Of a stretch of 64,000 nucleotides of DNA, positions 1 through 7,540 are shown piece by piece; within the stretch, counting starts at the first letter, position 1, and every line of letters begins with the position of its first letter. Made by a program: the position numbers and the translations under genes. Source of the stretch: Dryocola boscaweniae (GTDB lineage Bacteria; Pseudomonadota; Gammaproteobacteria; Enterobacterales; Enterobacteriaceae); assembly GCF_025215095.1 (NCBI RefSeq), contig NZ_JALHAP010000078.1, positions 1-64,000 of the forward strand, read 5' to 3'. The notes under the pieces are model-generated. The model did no database searches, was not told the origin of the DNA, and saw only the letters and a program-made list of their open reading frames with translations.

Positions 1-2
1 GG

Positions 3-1082
3 CTTAATCCGGCTGTTGCTCAGCTTATCAAACAGACAACTGGTGATGATGATAAAGCAAACCTGATGGCGCATGCGGTGTGGGGTGCACTGGCAGCCCA
101 GCTTGGCGGGAACAGTGCCGCAGCGGGGGCAGCAGGGGCGTTCAGCGGTGAGGCAGCGGCGCAGTACATCATCAACAACTACTACGGCGGAAAAACTGAC
201 AACCTGAGCGAGCAGGAGCGCCGGCAAATCAGCACGCTGGCGACGATTGCGGCGGGGATAGCCGGAGGCCTTGCGGGTAACAGTGCGGAGGCAGCAGGCG
301 CCGGTGCTGTGGCCGGGAAGAATGCGGTTGAGAATAACTCGCTGAGCGGTGACAAAGCCCGTGAAACGGTGAAACAGGCCGCTGAATCCCTGAAGGATCA
401 GGTCAGGGATAAGCTGGGCAACGGTGCAACTTCTTCCATCGCGAACGCGATAATTAACGGCCTTGCGGATACCGGCGATGCAGCATTAGGCTCAGCGGAT
501 TATGTTGCCGATGCAGCAATGGCTGTGGCTTCATGTGTGGCTGGAGATAGCTATTGTACTAAAGCACTGAGTGATTTAGCGAGTAAGAACCAGGCAGTAG
601 CAGATAGCGTTACGGCGCTGATGAGCAGTGATACGTGGTCAACTGTAAAAGATACAGTAATCCAGGCATCTGAAGGAAATCAGCTTGCGCTGGAAGCAAC
701 GGGTGGGATGCTGGCGGGGATTATACTGCCGGGCAAGAAGGTTCCGGGAGTCGGAAACCGTATTGAAACGGTGCTTAAAGCTGAAAAGAATTGGGAAACT
801 GCTAGAAATAAAGCCATAAATATGGTTGGTGATTTAGGTGCTGATTCAAAGCCTGTTATTGGCCGATTGGAAGTGAGTGCTGGTAACGGAAAGGTTATTG
901 GTCGCCAATCCAGCGATGGCAAGGTAGGCTGGCGTGTGGATTATGATCCAGAGAAAGGAACACATATTAATATGTGGGATTACTCAAAAGGTAAAGGTCC
1001 TGGTAAGGCAGTAAAAACCGTCATACCTTTTGAAGGTAATGAAAAAGCTTTTGAAACTATATTGAAACAGCTAAATAGGTAG
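3..1082 (+). CDS. cdiA: CdiA C-terminal part with toxin domain (module 1), 5' end outside window
   Basis: The frame is open from the window edge through the first in-frame ATG at 66, so this is the 3' end of a longer CdiA/filamentous haemagglutinin gene. The translated part starts with an Ala/Gly-rich pretoxin region followed by the PT-VENN segment; the VENN motif is encoded at 327-338. The 247 residues after VENN form the variable CdiA-CT. Its first half is helical and Ala-rich, probably the translocation part. The last ~65 residues are charged, with a GWRVDYDP segment, a GTHINMWD segment and a VIPFEGN motif near the end, which looks like a small soluble toxin. I infer a nuclease-type toxin but see no motif that proves it. 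The immunity gene follows after 5 bases. If the 5' part encodes an intact secretion signal and receptor domain, this is the toxin in actual use. Confidence 0.85.
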   Translation, partial: LNPAVAQLIKQTTGDDDKANLMAHAVWGALAAQLGGNSAAAGAAGAFSGEAAAQYIINNYYGGKTDNLSEQERRQISTLATIAAGIAGGLAGNSAEAAGAGAVAGKNAVENNSLSGDKARETVKQAAESLKDQVRDKLGNGATSSIANAIINGLADTGDAALGSADYVADAAMAVASCVAGDSYCTKALSDLASKNQAVADSVTALMSSDTWSTVKDTVIQASEGNQLALEATGGMLAGIILPGKKVPGVGNRIETVLKAEKNWETARNKAINMVGDLGADSKPVIGRLEVSAGNGKVIGRQSSDGKVGWRVDYDPEKGTHINMWDYSKGKGPGKAVKTVIPFEGNEKAFETILKQLNR

Positions 1083-1087
1083 AAACA

Positions 1088-1471
1088 ATGACTTTATTTG
1101 ACGAATGCAAAGAAGCGTTGCTTGTTGATTTTAATATAGTTATTGGTGACGAAGAAAGAAAAGCTATCGATATGCTTTATAATTATCCTGTTGCCGCCGG
1201 AGGAGTTTTGTGGAAGGAGATGAAATATAGAGATTATGATGATTTATATGGTGTCTTAAACGCGAACTTAGTAAAAAACCACGACGTATTTGTCTTAGCA
1301 GATGATGCAGATGTACCACTATTCAGGACAAATATTAAGCTGATAGCGGAAAACGTTTATGATGTTACAGCATTGTCACCAAAGTTATTTATTTATAACG
1401 ATGAAATCATAATACAGCCGTTATTCCCATCAGAGAGTTTTCGCGTTGGACTAAGATCTGACAATTTATAA
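1088..1471 (+). CDS. cdiI: CdiI immunity protein of module 1
   Basis: A 127-residue soluble acidic protein lies 5 bases after the CdiA stop, the invariable place of a cdiI gene. An AGG-containing ribosome site overlaps the cdiA stop, so translation is probably coupled. No signal peptide or membrane segment is visible, which fits binding to a cytoplasmic toxin. Base composition drops to AT-rich relative to the preceding CdiA repeats, as is usual for exchangeable CT/immunity cassettes. I infer the function from position; I cannot assign an immunity family from sequence alone. A strong terminator follows directly. Confidence 0.75.
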   Translation: MTLFDECKEALLVDFNIVIGDEERKAIDMLYNYPVAAGGVLWKEMKYRDYDDLYGVLNANLVKNHDVFVLADDADVPLFRTNIKLIAENVYDVTALSPKLFIYNDEIIIQPLFPSESFRVGLRSDNL

Positions 1472-1473
1472 TT

Positions 1474-1507
1474 AAAAAGATCCCGGCCCCTGAGCCGGGA
1501 TCTTTTT
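1474..1507 (+). terminator. Rho-independent terminator after cdiI module 1
   Basis: A 14-bp perfect stem (1474-1487 with 1494-1507) has a 6-base loop. It begins with five A and ends with five T, so it can act in both directions. It closes the module 1 transcript and would also face the SymE remnant on the other strand. Confidence 0.9.
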
Positions 1508-1512
1508 GCCTG

Positions 1513-1644
1513 TCACTCAGCCAGTGGCCGGATCACCAGTTGCCTGCGTTCAACGGCAATGGTGACCGACGTATCTGTCCCGAATCCGGCCTCTGTCAGC
1601 CAGTCGCCTTTGAGGTACAGGCCGGGCGTGCGGCTGTAGTAAGT
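1513..1644 (-). pseudogene. SymE-family toxin C-terminal fragment
   Basis: On the minus strand about 43 residues match the SymE family core: a YYSRTPGLYLKG segment, then DWLTEAGF, a TSVTIAVE strand and LVIRPLAE just before a TGA stop. This is the SymE swapped-hairpin AbrB-like domain without its N-terminal part. Upstream of about 1644 the same frame runs antisense through CdiA sequence (to 1848) and has no family character. The gene was therefore cut at a recombination joint with a cdiA fragment. It lies directly after the terminator of CDI module 1 and converges on it. Confidence 0.7.
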
Positions 1645-1913
1645 GGCCATCAGCGGTGGCAGTATTATCATCCGCGATAAGGACAAGCAGAAACAGGATG
1701 TGGCTGACCTCAGCCGTGATGTGGAAAACGCCAACGGCAGCATTGCGCCGATATTTGACAAGGAAAAAGAGCAGCAGCGCCTGAAGGAAGCGCAGGTCAT
1801 CAGCCAGATTAGTAACATCGTCATGACGCTAGGTGAGACCGAAGCCATGAAGGCGGCCAGGGAGAAGCCTGAAAATACGGGTAAAACCGACGCAGAACTG
1901 CGTCAGACCGAAG
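1643..1913 (+). pseudogene. Short CdiA fragment (post-repeat linker) without toxin
   Basis: The translation contains an AISGGSIIIRDKD segment, then DLSRDVENANGSIAPIFDKEKEQQ. The same segment occurs at about 3196-3330 in the next, longer CdiA copy. The frame goes on to 1936, but from about 1914 the DNA matches a different and earlier part of CdiA in another frame. The fragment is thus flanked by two joints: SymE on the left and a CdiA repeat region on the right. No function is expected. Confidence 0.65.
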
Positions 1914-1958
1914 CTTACCCTCAGCGCCGGAAATGACCTGAATGTTAAAGGTTCGGAT

Positions 1959-4829
1959 TTGATTGCGGGTAACAATATGACGCTGGTCGGTAAAAATGTC
2001 AGCGTTACTTCTGCCGGGGAAAGCAGCCGCCAGACGCATGAGGTGGAGCAGAAGAGTTCCGGCTTTACCCTCGCCCTTTCAGGTGCGGCAGGGAGTGCCG
2101 TCAACAGCGCGGTGCAGTCCGCAAACCAGGCGAAAGAGACGGATAATGAACGGCTTGCGGCGCTTCAGGGCGTGAAGGCAGCGCTTTCAGGCGTCCAGGC
2201 TTCGCAGGCGGTGCGTATGGATGCGGCGCAGGGTGACCAGGAGTCAAATAACAATACCGTGGGGGTCAGCCTCTCTTACGGCAGCCAGTCGTCAAAATCC
2301 ACTCAGGTCAGCGAACAGACCACCTCAAAAGGCAGCAACCTGACCGCCGGGAATAATCTGGCCGTTATTGCCACCGGCAGCGGTCAGAAAGGTCAGGATG
2401 GCGATATTCTGATACAGGGCAGCCGGGTCAGCGCAGGCAATGATGTGCTGCTGTCGGCCAGCCGGGATGTGAACCTGCTTTCGGCAGAAAACACCTCGAA
2501 ACTTGACGGTAAAAACGAAAGCAAGGGCGGGAGCGTGGGTGTCGGTATCGGTGCAGGCTCCGGTGGCTGGGGAATTAATGTTTCGGCCAGCGTGAATGCC
2601 GGTAAAGGCAGTGAGAAAGGCAACGGTACCACCCACACGGAAAGCACGGTGGACGCAGGCAACAACCTGAGCATCGTCAGCGGACGTGATGCAAACCTTA
2701 TCGGGGCACAGGTCAGCGGTGAGCGCGTGACGGCAGATATCGGACGCGACCTGACGATTCGCAGCGAGCAGGACTCAGACAGCTACCACAGCAAACAGCA
2801 GAACGTCAGCGCAGGCGGCAGCTTCAACTTTGGTTCAATGACCGGCTCGGCCAGCGTGAACGCCAGCCGCGATAAAATGGACAGCAACTATACGTCGGTT
2901 AACGAGCAGAGCGGGATAACGGCAGGGAGCGGCGGCTTTGATATTAAGGTCGGGGGGCACACCCGGCTTGACGGTGCGGTGATTGCGTCCACGGCCCCGG
3001 CGGATAAAAACCGTCTGGACACGGGCACGCTGGGCTGGAGCGATATTCACAACGAAGCGGAGTATAAGGTGGAGCATCAGAGCGTGGGGATGAGTACCGG
3101 CGGCAGCATCGGTGGACAGTTTGCAGGGAATCTGGCAAACAGCATGCTTACCGGCGGAAACAGCGAAGGGAGCGCCGGGGGCACGACATCGTCGGCCATC
3201 AGCGGCGGCAACATCATTATCCGGGACAGGGATAACCAGCAGCAGGACGTGGCAAATCTGAGCCGTGATACGGAACACGCCAACGGCAGTATCGGGCAGA
3301 TATTTGATAAGGAAAAAGAGCAGCGGAAGATACAGGAAGCGCAGCTTATCGGCGAAGCCGGTACGCAGGTATCGGATATTGCGCGAACAGAAGATGCCAT
3401 TTCAGCAGCGCAAAAAGCCAGTGAGAAGCGTCAGAACGCCACGCAGGACGAACGAGATGCCGCAAAAGCCGCCTGGGAAAAAGCGAATCCGGGCAGGACG
3501 GCGACAGAGACGGACATCACCGAGGTTATTTACCAGAATGCGTATGCCGACGCGATGAAGAGTGCCACTAATGGCACAGGCAGCCGGACGCAGCAGGCCA
3601 TCCAGGCGGTAACGGCAGCGGTGCAGGGCGTAGCCGGGGGGAATATGAACGCGGCGATTGCGGGTGCGGCCGCCCCGTATATTGCCGAAGTGATTGGTCA
3701 TCAGTCCGGTCTTGAGGGGATGGATAAAGTGGCGGCCCATGCGGTGGCGAATGCGGTCATGGCAACCGTGCAGGGACAGAATGCACTGGCGGTTGCAGCG
3801 GGCGCGGCCACTGGTGAGCTGGCAGGGATGATAGCGCTGGATATGTATGACAGACCGCTCAGTGAACTGAGCGAAACAGAGAAACAGACCATCAGCACAC
3901 TGGCGACCATCGCGTCGGGCATTGCAGGCGGGCTGGCGGGAGACAGTACCTCGTCGGCGCTGGCCGGGGCGCAGGGTGGGAAAACGACGGTTGAGAATAA
4001 CGTTCTTGGGGCTACCTCCTCCGACAAACTCGACAAAGCTGTTGAAAAAATAAAGCAGGGAGATAAATCCCTGTCCACAGCAAATGAGCTGATTACACTG
4101 GAAAATGCTGATAAGCGCAGTGATGTCCTGGTCTCTAAATTCACCAAAGATCCTTCACAAATGACCAGCACAGAACGCGCTGAGCTGGCGGGGTATCTGC
4201 GTGTTTATGCCGCTGAAATGGAAAAAGAGTATGGTCCGGTGGTATCACAGGAGCTTGTTAAAGGGCTGCTGTCCGGGCAGGATTATATCAAACGAAATCC
4301 TGATTCGGAGGCAATGGCCAGTGCCCAGAAAATAATGAACACCTGGGGCTATCATAAATCGAATGCCAGTATTGGTGACTTGCCATTAACGTTAAGTGGG
4401 TCAATGCTCGGTAGCACGATAAAAGAAACTATCGCGATAAATGCGGCAATAGGAACCACTGTTAATTCGGTATATCAGCTTGGTGGAAAAGATCCATTCA
4501 GCTATGTTGACCTGATCATGGCTGGAATCACAGCAGCAGCTACAACGGGGAAAGGCATTGGTGCTTCTGCGGCTATTAATATGGGCGGTGCTGCGGTTGG
4601 TAGCGGTATTAAAGGAGAGAATCCAACCGGTTCTGTTATTAGCGCAGGATTTGGTTCTGTCGCAGGAAGTAAAGCAGATAAATACATTACTAATGGATTA
4701 TCGACAACTGTAAAGGAAGGTACTGCTGAAGTGGTGGGAGCAGTAGGTAGTTCTGTAGCGAGTGAAATATCCAATGGAATTGTAACGGATGCGCTCAATA
4801 AAGCGGAGAAAAAAGATGAAAAGAAATAA
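1959..4829 (+). CDS. Orphan CdiA C-terminal half with hydrophobic toxin domain (module 2)
   Basis: An open frame of 956 residues starts with TTG at 1959 (next in-frame ATG 1977). CdiA-like sequence (LTLSAGNDLNVKG) already begins at about 1914, after a stop at 1848. There is no signal peptide, TPS domain or receptor-binding domain, so the frame is an orphan. Residues ~1-430 are FHA-type repeats (SAGND/AGNNL units), ~430-680 the pretoxin and PT-VENN region, with VENN encoded at 3990-4001. The last 275 residues are the CT: a helical charged part, then Gly/Ala/Ser-rich hydrophobic stretches (for example around LIMAGITAAATTGKGIGAS). This composition, with the membrane immunity protein that follows, suggests a membrane-acting toxin; that is inference. 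It can act as a donor for recombination with the full-length cdiA. Confidence 0.75.
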   Translation: MIAGNNMTLVGKNVSVTSAGESSRQTHEVEQKSSGFTLALSGAAGSAVNSAVQSANQAKETDNERLAALQGVKAALSGVQASQAVRMDAAQGDQESNNNTVGVSLSYGSQSSKSTQVSEQTTSKGSNLTAGNNLAVIATGSGQKGQDGDILIQGSRVSAGNDVLLSASRDVNLLSAENTSKLDGKNESKGGSVGVGIGAGSGGWGINVSASVNAGKGSEKGNGTTHTESTVDAGNNLSIVSGRDANLIGAQVSGERVTADIGRDLTIRSEQDSDSYHSKQQNVSAGGSFNFGSMTGSASVNASRDKMDSNYTSVNEQSGITAGSGGFDIKVGGHTRLDGAVIASTAPADKNRLDTGTLGWSDIHNEAEYKVEHQSVGMSTGGSIGGQFAGNLANSMLTGGNSEGSAGGTTSSAISGGNIIIRDRDNQQQDVANLSRDTEHANGSIGQIFDKEKEQRKIQEAQLIGEAGTQVSDIARTEDAISAAQKASEKRQNATQDERDAAKAAWEKANPGRTATETDITEVIYQNAYADAMKSATNGTGSRTQQAIQAVTAAVQGVAGGNMNAAIAGAAAPYIAEVIGHQSGLEGMDKVAAHAVANAVMATVQGQNALAVAAGAATGELAGMIALDMYDRPLSELSETEKQTISTLATIASGIAGGLAGDSTSSALAGAQGGKTTVENNVLGATSSDKLDKAVEKIKQGDKSLSTANELITLENADKRSDVLVSKFTKDPSQMTSTERAELAGYLRVYAAEMEKEYGPVVSQELVKGLLSGQDYIKRNPDSEAMASAQKIMNTWGYHKSNASIGDLPLTLSGSMLGSTIKETIAINAAIGTTVNSVYQLGGKDPFSYVDLIMAGITAAATTGKGIGASAAINMGGAAVGSGIKGENPTGSVISAGFGSVAGSKADKYITNGLSTTVKEGTAEVVGAVGSSVASEISNGIVTDALNKAEKKDEKK
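2613..2888 (+). repeat. Copy A of 276-bp CdiA repeat-region duplication
   Basis: This stretch of FHA-repeat coding sequence recurs without gaps at 6943-7218, a constant offset of 4330 bases, with only scattered substitutions. It encodes the DAGNNLSIVSGRDANLIG part of CdiA. Confidence 0.85.
3393..4001 (+). repeat. Copy A of 609-bp pretoxin duplication
   Basis: The segment encodes the pretoxin/PT-VENN region and ends at the VENN codons. It is repeated without gaps at 5259-5867 (constant offset 1866). The two copies diverge completely right after VENN, the classical recombination point for CdiA-CT exchange. Confidence 0.9.
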
Positions 4830-5064
4830 ACTAGATGAGCTTTTAATTCTTGCTCTTCGTTGCTCTTTAGTTTTTTTTGTAATTTGCTTTATTGCGAATT
4901 TTATTGGATCAATTTTGGTTTTTTTTAAACTTGGGTATTTTGAGTTCAACTGGAAAGAGATTATCTTTATATCAATAAAAAAAGGTGTATTAATTGGTTT
5001 AACTTTAGGAACGGCTCTTTGGTTGAAAGCCAGGCTACTTGAACGAAAAGGTAGAGGAAACTAA
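4816..5064 (+). CDS. CdiI-like membrane immunity protein (module 2)
   Basis: An 82-residue protein starts with ATG 4816, which lies inside the last codons of the module 2 CdiA frame (14-base overlap). A GGAG sits about 8 bases upstream. I prefer this start to the upstream in-frame ATG at 4789. Two hydrophobic segments (residues ~9-36 and ~50-70) are separated by a short loop, and the C-terminus is basic, so it should sit in the inner membrane. Small two-helix immunity proteins are known to protect against pore-forming CdiA-CT toxins such as that of E. coli EC93. The DNA is very AT-rich compared with the CdiA repeats. Confidence 0.7.
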   Translation: MKRNKLDELLILALRCSLVFFVICFIANFIGSILVFFKLGYFEFNWKEIIFISIKKGVLIGLTLGTALWLKARLLERKGRGN

Positions 5065-5072
5065 CTAAATAG

Positions 5073-5101
5073 AAATCCCAACCTCTCGCGATTGGGATTT
5101 T
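5073..5101 (+). terminator. Terminator after module 2 immunity gene
   Basis: A 9-bp perfect stem (5073-5081 with 5092-5100) has a 10-base loop and T-rich flank on both strands. It ends module 2. Confidence 0.75.
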
Positions 5102-5118
5102 ACTTATATACCAATTAG

Positions 5119-5254
5119 TTACCGCTTCGGCGCGGTAATGACCTCGATCAGCTCCGTGACCTGCCGTTGCTTACGGGCGGAAAACTTACACAGCATAATC
5201 TCCGGCTCAGGTGGTGGCGCGGGCAACGGCTCCTGCGCGGTCAGTATCAGGTAC
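5119..5254 (-). pseudogene. Second SymE-family C-terminal fragment
   Basis: The minus strand encodes about 45 residues ending in TAA (complement of 5119-5121): a YLILTAQEP segment, a Pro/Glu stretch, then CKFSARKQRQVTELIEVI. E. coli SymE ends with the same kind of tail (LTAQPP..., KLSARKQKQVQEFIGVI). This fragment covers the SymE tail and the core is lost at the joint with CdiA sequence at about 5255. It is a different SymE homologue from the one at 1513-1644, which lacks this tail. Confidence 0.7.
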
Positions 5255-6509
5255 CGGGGATGCTATTGCAGCGGCAAAGCAGGCCAGCGAGAAGCGGCAG
5301 AATGCCACGCAGGACGAACGAGATGCCGCAAAAGCCGCCTGGGAAAAAGCGAATCCGGGTAAGGCGGCGACAGATGCAGATATCGGCGAAGTGATTTACC
5401 AGAATGCGTATGCCGGAGCGATGAAGGAAGCCGGCAACGGCACCGGCAGCCGGACGCAGCAGGCCATCCAGGCGGTGACGGCAGCGGTGCAGGGCGTAGC
5501 CGGGGGCAATATGAACGCGGCGATTGCTGGTGCAGCCGCCCCGTATGTCGCCGAAGTGATTGGTCACCGCTCCGGCCTTGAGGGGATGGAGAAAGTGGCG
5601 GCCCATGCGGTGGCGAATGCGGTCATGGCAACCGTGCAGGGACAGAATGCGCTGGCGGTTGCAGCGGGCGCGGCCACCGGTGAGCTGGCAGGGATGATAG
5701 CCCTGGAGATGTATGACAGGCCGCTCAGTGAACTGAGCGAAACAGAGAAACAGACCATCAGCACACTGGCGACCATCGCAGCGGGCATTGCAGGCGGGCT
5801 GGCGGGAGACAGCACCTCGTCAGCGCTGGCCGGGGCGCAGGGTGGGAAAACGACGGTTGAGAATAACAATCTTGCAAGTGTACTGGCGGCTGCGGAAGCG
5901 AATAAATCGGGTGCGGCTGAAAAATGGCAGGAACAGCAGCAGACTGCGATTAAAGAAGCCTGTAGCGGTGGTACACCGGTATCCTGTGAGACTGTAGTGG
6001 CAGCTATGGGCAGTGCCATGGTGTGGCCATTTTTACCGGAAGTGATGGCAACAACCAGTCTTGTTGGTGCCGGAGCCAATGCCGGTGTGGGTTATGTCAT
6101 CAACGGTGAGATAAACCCCAATGATGTTATTCTCGGATACTGGACTGGTTTATTAACAGCAAACACTGGAGTTGTGGGAACCATGGCCGTGAATGCCGGT
6201 AGTGGTGCAGCATCAAGCTATCTGAAAGGTGATGATCCGCTGAAAGGTGGCGCTATCAGTGGTGCAGCTTCGGGGCTGGGATATGGGGTAGGTAAACTGG
6301 TGGAGTTACCACTTGATAAAGTTTTAAACCCAATGAAACCATGGAAAGACTGGCTCTGGGTTGATGTTGGTATGGGGATATCGAAGCCTTTGCCAATTAA
6401 TCCGGTGCCAGGTATGGCGGGAAATGCAATGGGTAGCGTAGGAACAGAAATTATTAATGACCGTGCTGGTAAGCTCAGCAAAGGCACCCAAGATGAGAAG
6501 AGCAAATGA
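5211..6509 (+). CDS. Orphan CdiA-CT with hydrophobic toxin domain (module 3)
   Basis: The open frame of 432 residues starts inside the antisense SymE remnant. CdiA homology begins at about 5259 (GDAIAAAKQASEKRQ), so the first ~16 residues are not family sequence and the real start, if any, is unclear. It has only the pretoxin/PT-VENN part (VENN at 5856-5867) and a 213-residue CT. The CT has a charged helical start with two Cys (EACSGGTPVSCETV) and then hydrophobic Gly/Ala-rich segments (MVWPFLPEVMATTSLVGAGA; GYWTGLLTANTGVV; GAASGLGYGVGKLV). With its membrane immunity partner this again suggests an inner-membrane target. The sequence after VENN is unrelated to module 2. Confidence 0.72.
   Translation: MVARATAPARSVSGTGDAIAAAKQASEKRQNATQDERDAAKAAWEKANPGKAATDADIGEVIYQNAYAGAMKEAGNGTGSRTQQAIQAVTAAVQGVAGGNMNAAIAGAAAPYVAEVIGHRSGLEGMEKVAAHAVANAVMATVQGQNALAVAAGAATGELAGMIALEMYDRPLSELSETEKQTISTLATIAAGIAGGLAGDSTSSALAGAQGGKTTVENNNLASVLAAAEANKSGAAEKWQEQQQTAIKEACSGGTPVSCETVVAAMGSAMVWPFLPEVMATTSLVGAGANAGVGYVINGEINPNDVILGYWTGLLTANTGVVGTMAVNAGSGAASSYLKGDDPLKGGAISGAASGLGYGVGKLVELPLDKVLNPMKPWKDWLWVDVGMGISKPLPINPVPGMAGNAMGSVGTEIINDRAGKLSKGTQDEKSK
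5259..5867 (+). repeat. Copy B of 609-bp pretoxin duplication
   Basis: Ungapped second copy of 3393-4001. The left edge is the joint with the SymE remnant and the right edge is the VENN codons. Confidence 0.9.
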
Positions 6510-6754
6510 TGAGAAAACAACAATGGATTTTTGTTTTTCTTTATCTATTAGCCGCTTGCAACGTGGCATTTATAATACTGGCTATGAGTATTTATTTACT
6601 AACTGATTTTTTCCTTTACTTGATGTACGGGGTTCCATTTGAATTATCTCTATCGGATACATTGAAATATATCAAAGCATCCTTTTTTGCTGGAAGTCTG
6701 GTTGCTATCGGCAGTTGGTGGATCTACTACCAGTACTACAGAAAAAACAGATAG
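6506..6754 (+). CDS. CdiI-like membrane immunity protein (module 3)
   Basis: This 82-residue protein begins with ATG 6506, overlapping the TGA of the module 3 CdiA frame (ATGA); a second ATG follows at once at 6509. Two strongly hydrophobic helices (residues ~8-38 and ~58-75) with an aromatic basic C-terminus (WWIYYQYYRKNR) predict an inner-membrane protein. It shares size and layout with the module 2 immunity protein but no clear sequence identity, as expected for partners of different toxins. Function is inferred from the overlap with the toxin gene. Confidence 0.68.
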   Translation: MMRKQQWIFVFLYLLAACNVAFIILAMSIYLLTDFFLYLMYGVPFELSLSDTLKYIKASFFAGSLVAIGSWWIYYQYYRKNR

Positions 6755-6763
6755 TACAAGGTT

Positions 6764-7330
6764 CCAGCCTCCTGGAATGGGATTGTTGTGGAGAACGACG
6801 TAACTGGTGTGATAGCCAGAGGCTATGCATTAGCCACACGCCGTGCAGAATGAAAGTTGCAGGGCAGTGGTTGGAAATCGGAGCAAAAGTGGGTGTGGCC
6901 GGTATCACCGGCGTAGCCATCAGGGATGCGGGTAAGGGCCAGGAAAAAGGCAACGGCACGACGCACAGCGAAACCACGGTGGACGCAGGCAACAACCTGA
7001 GCATCGTCAGCGGACGTGATGCAAACCTTATCGGGGCACAGGTCAGCGGTGAGCGCGTGACGGCAGATATCGGGCGCGACCTGACGATTCGCAGCGAGCA
7101 GGACTCAGACAGCTATCACAGCAAACAGCAGAACGTCAGCGCAGGCGGCAGCTTCAACTTTGGTTCAATGACCGGCTCGGCCAGCGTGAACGCCAGCCGC
7201 GCTAAAATGGACAGCAATTTAAGCCGGTGCATGAGCAGAGCGGGACAAGGCAGGAAGCGGCGGCTTTGATATTAAAGTCGGGGGGTCATATGCAGCTTGA
7301 TGGCATAGTATTACCTACCAGCCTACTGAA
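6764..7330 (+). pseudogene. Decayed fourth CDI fragment
   Basis: Two pieces in different frames are visible. First, frame of 6788: a VVENDVTGVIARGYALATRR segment ending at a TGA (6851-6853), resembling a VENN-type junction. Second, frame of 6850: a VAGQWLEIGAKVGVAGITG stretch that runs into CdiA repeat sequence (GNGTTHSETTVDAGNNLSIV...). The repeat part equals 2613-2888, then loses frame after about 7218 although DNA similarity to the module 2 copy can be followed to about 7300. No complete toxin or immunity gene is left. Confidence 0.65.
6943..7218 (+). repeat. Copy B of 276-bp CdiA repeat-region duplication
   Basis: Ungapped copy of 2613-2888, offset 4330. Here it is part of the decayed CDI fragment. 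Confidence 0.85.
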
Positions 7331-7540
7331 AATAAAAACAATTTATGCAGGATTGGTATGGATTTGATTTAAGTTAAAAATACTTTTCTGGTTGTTTTTT
7401 TATCACAATTTTAGCCAACAAGGCTTCAATTGACACGAAAATAAGAAAATACAGCATTTATTTTATTACGATACTCAATATATACTATCGGAATTAAAGG
7501 GCAATAAATAACGGCTGATAAGAACTATCTCGTCATCTAT

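Noticed and set aside
1513..1848. 111-codon minus-strand frame taken as one intact gene
   Set aside because: Only the last ~43 codons look like SymE; the upstream part is antisense to a cdiA fragment and has no family features.
6715..7269. 184-codon frame taken as an intact protein
   Set aside because: It begins inside the module 3 immunity gene, crosses a frameshift and ends where CdiA repeat homology loses frame, so it is a remnant.
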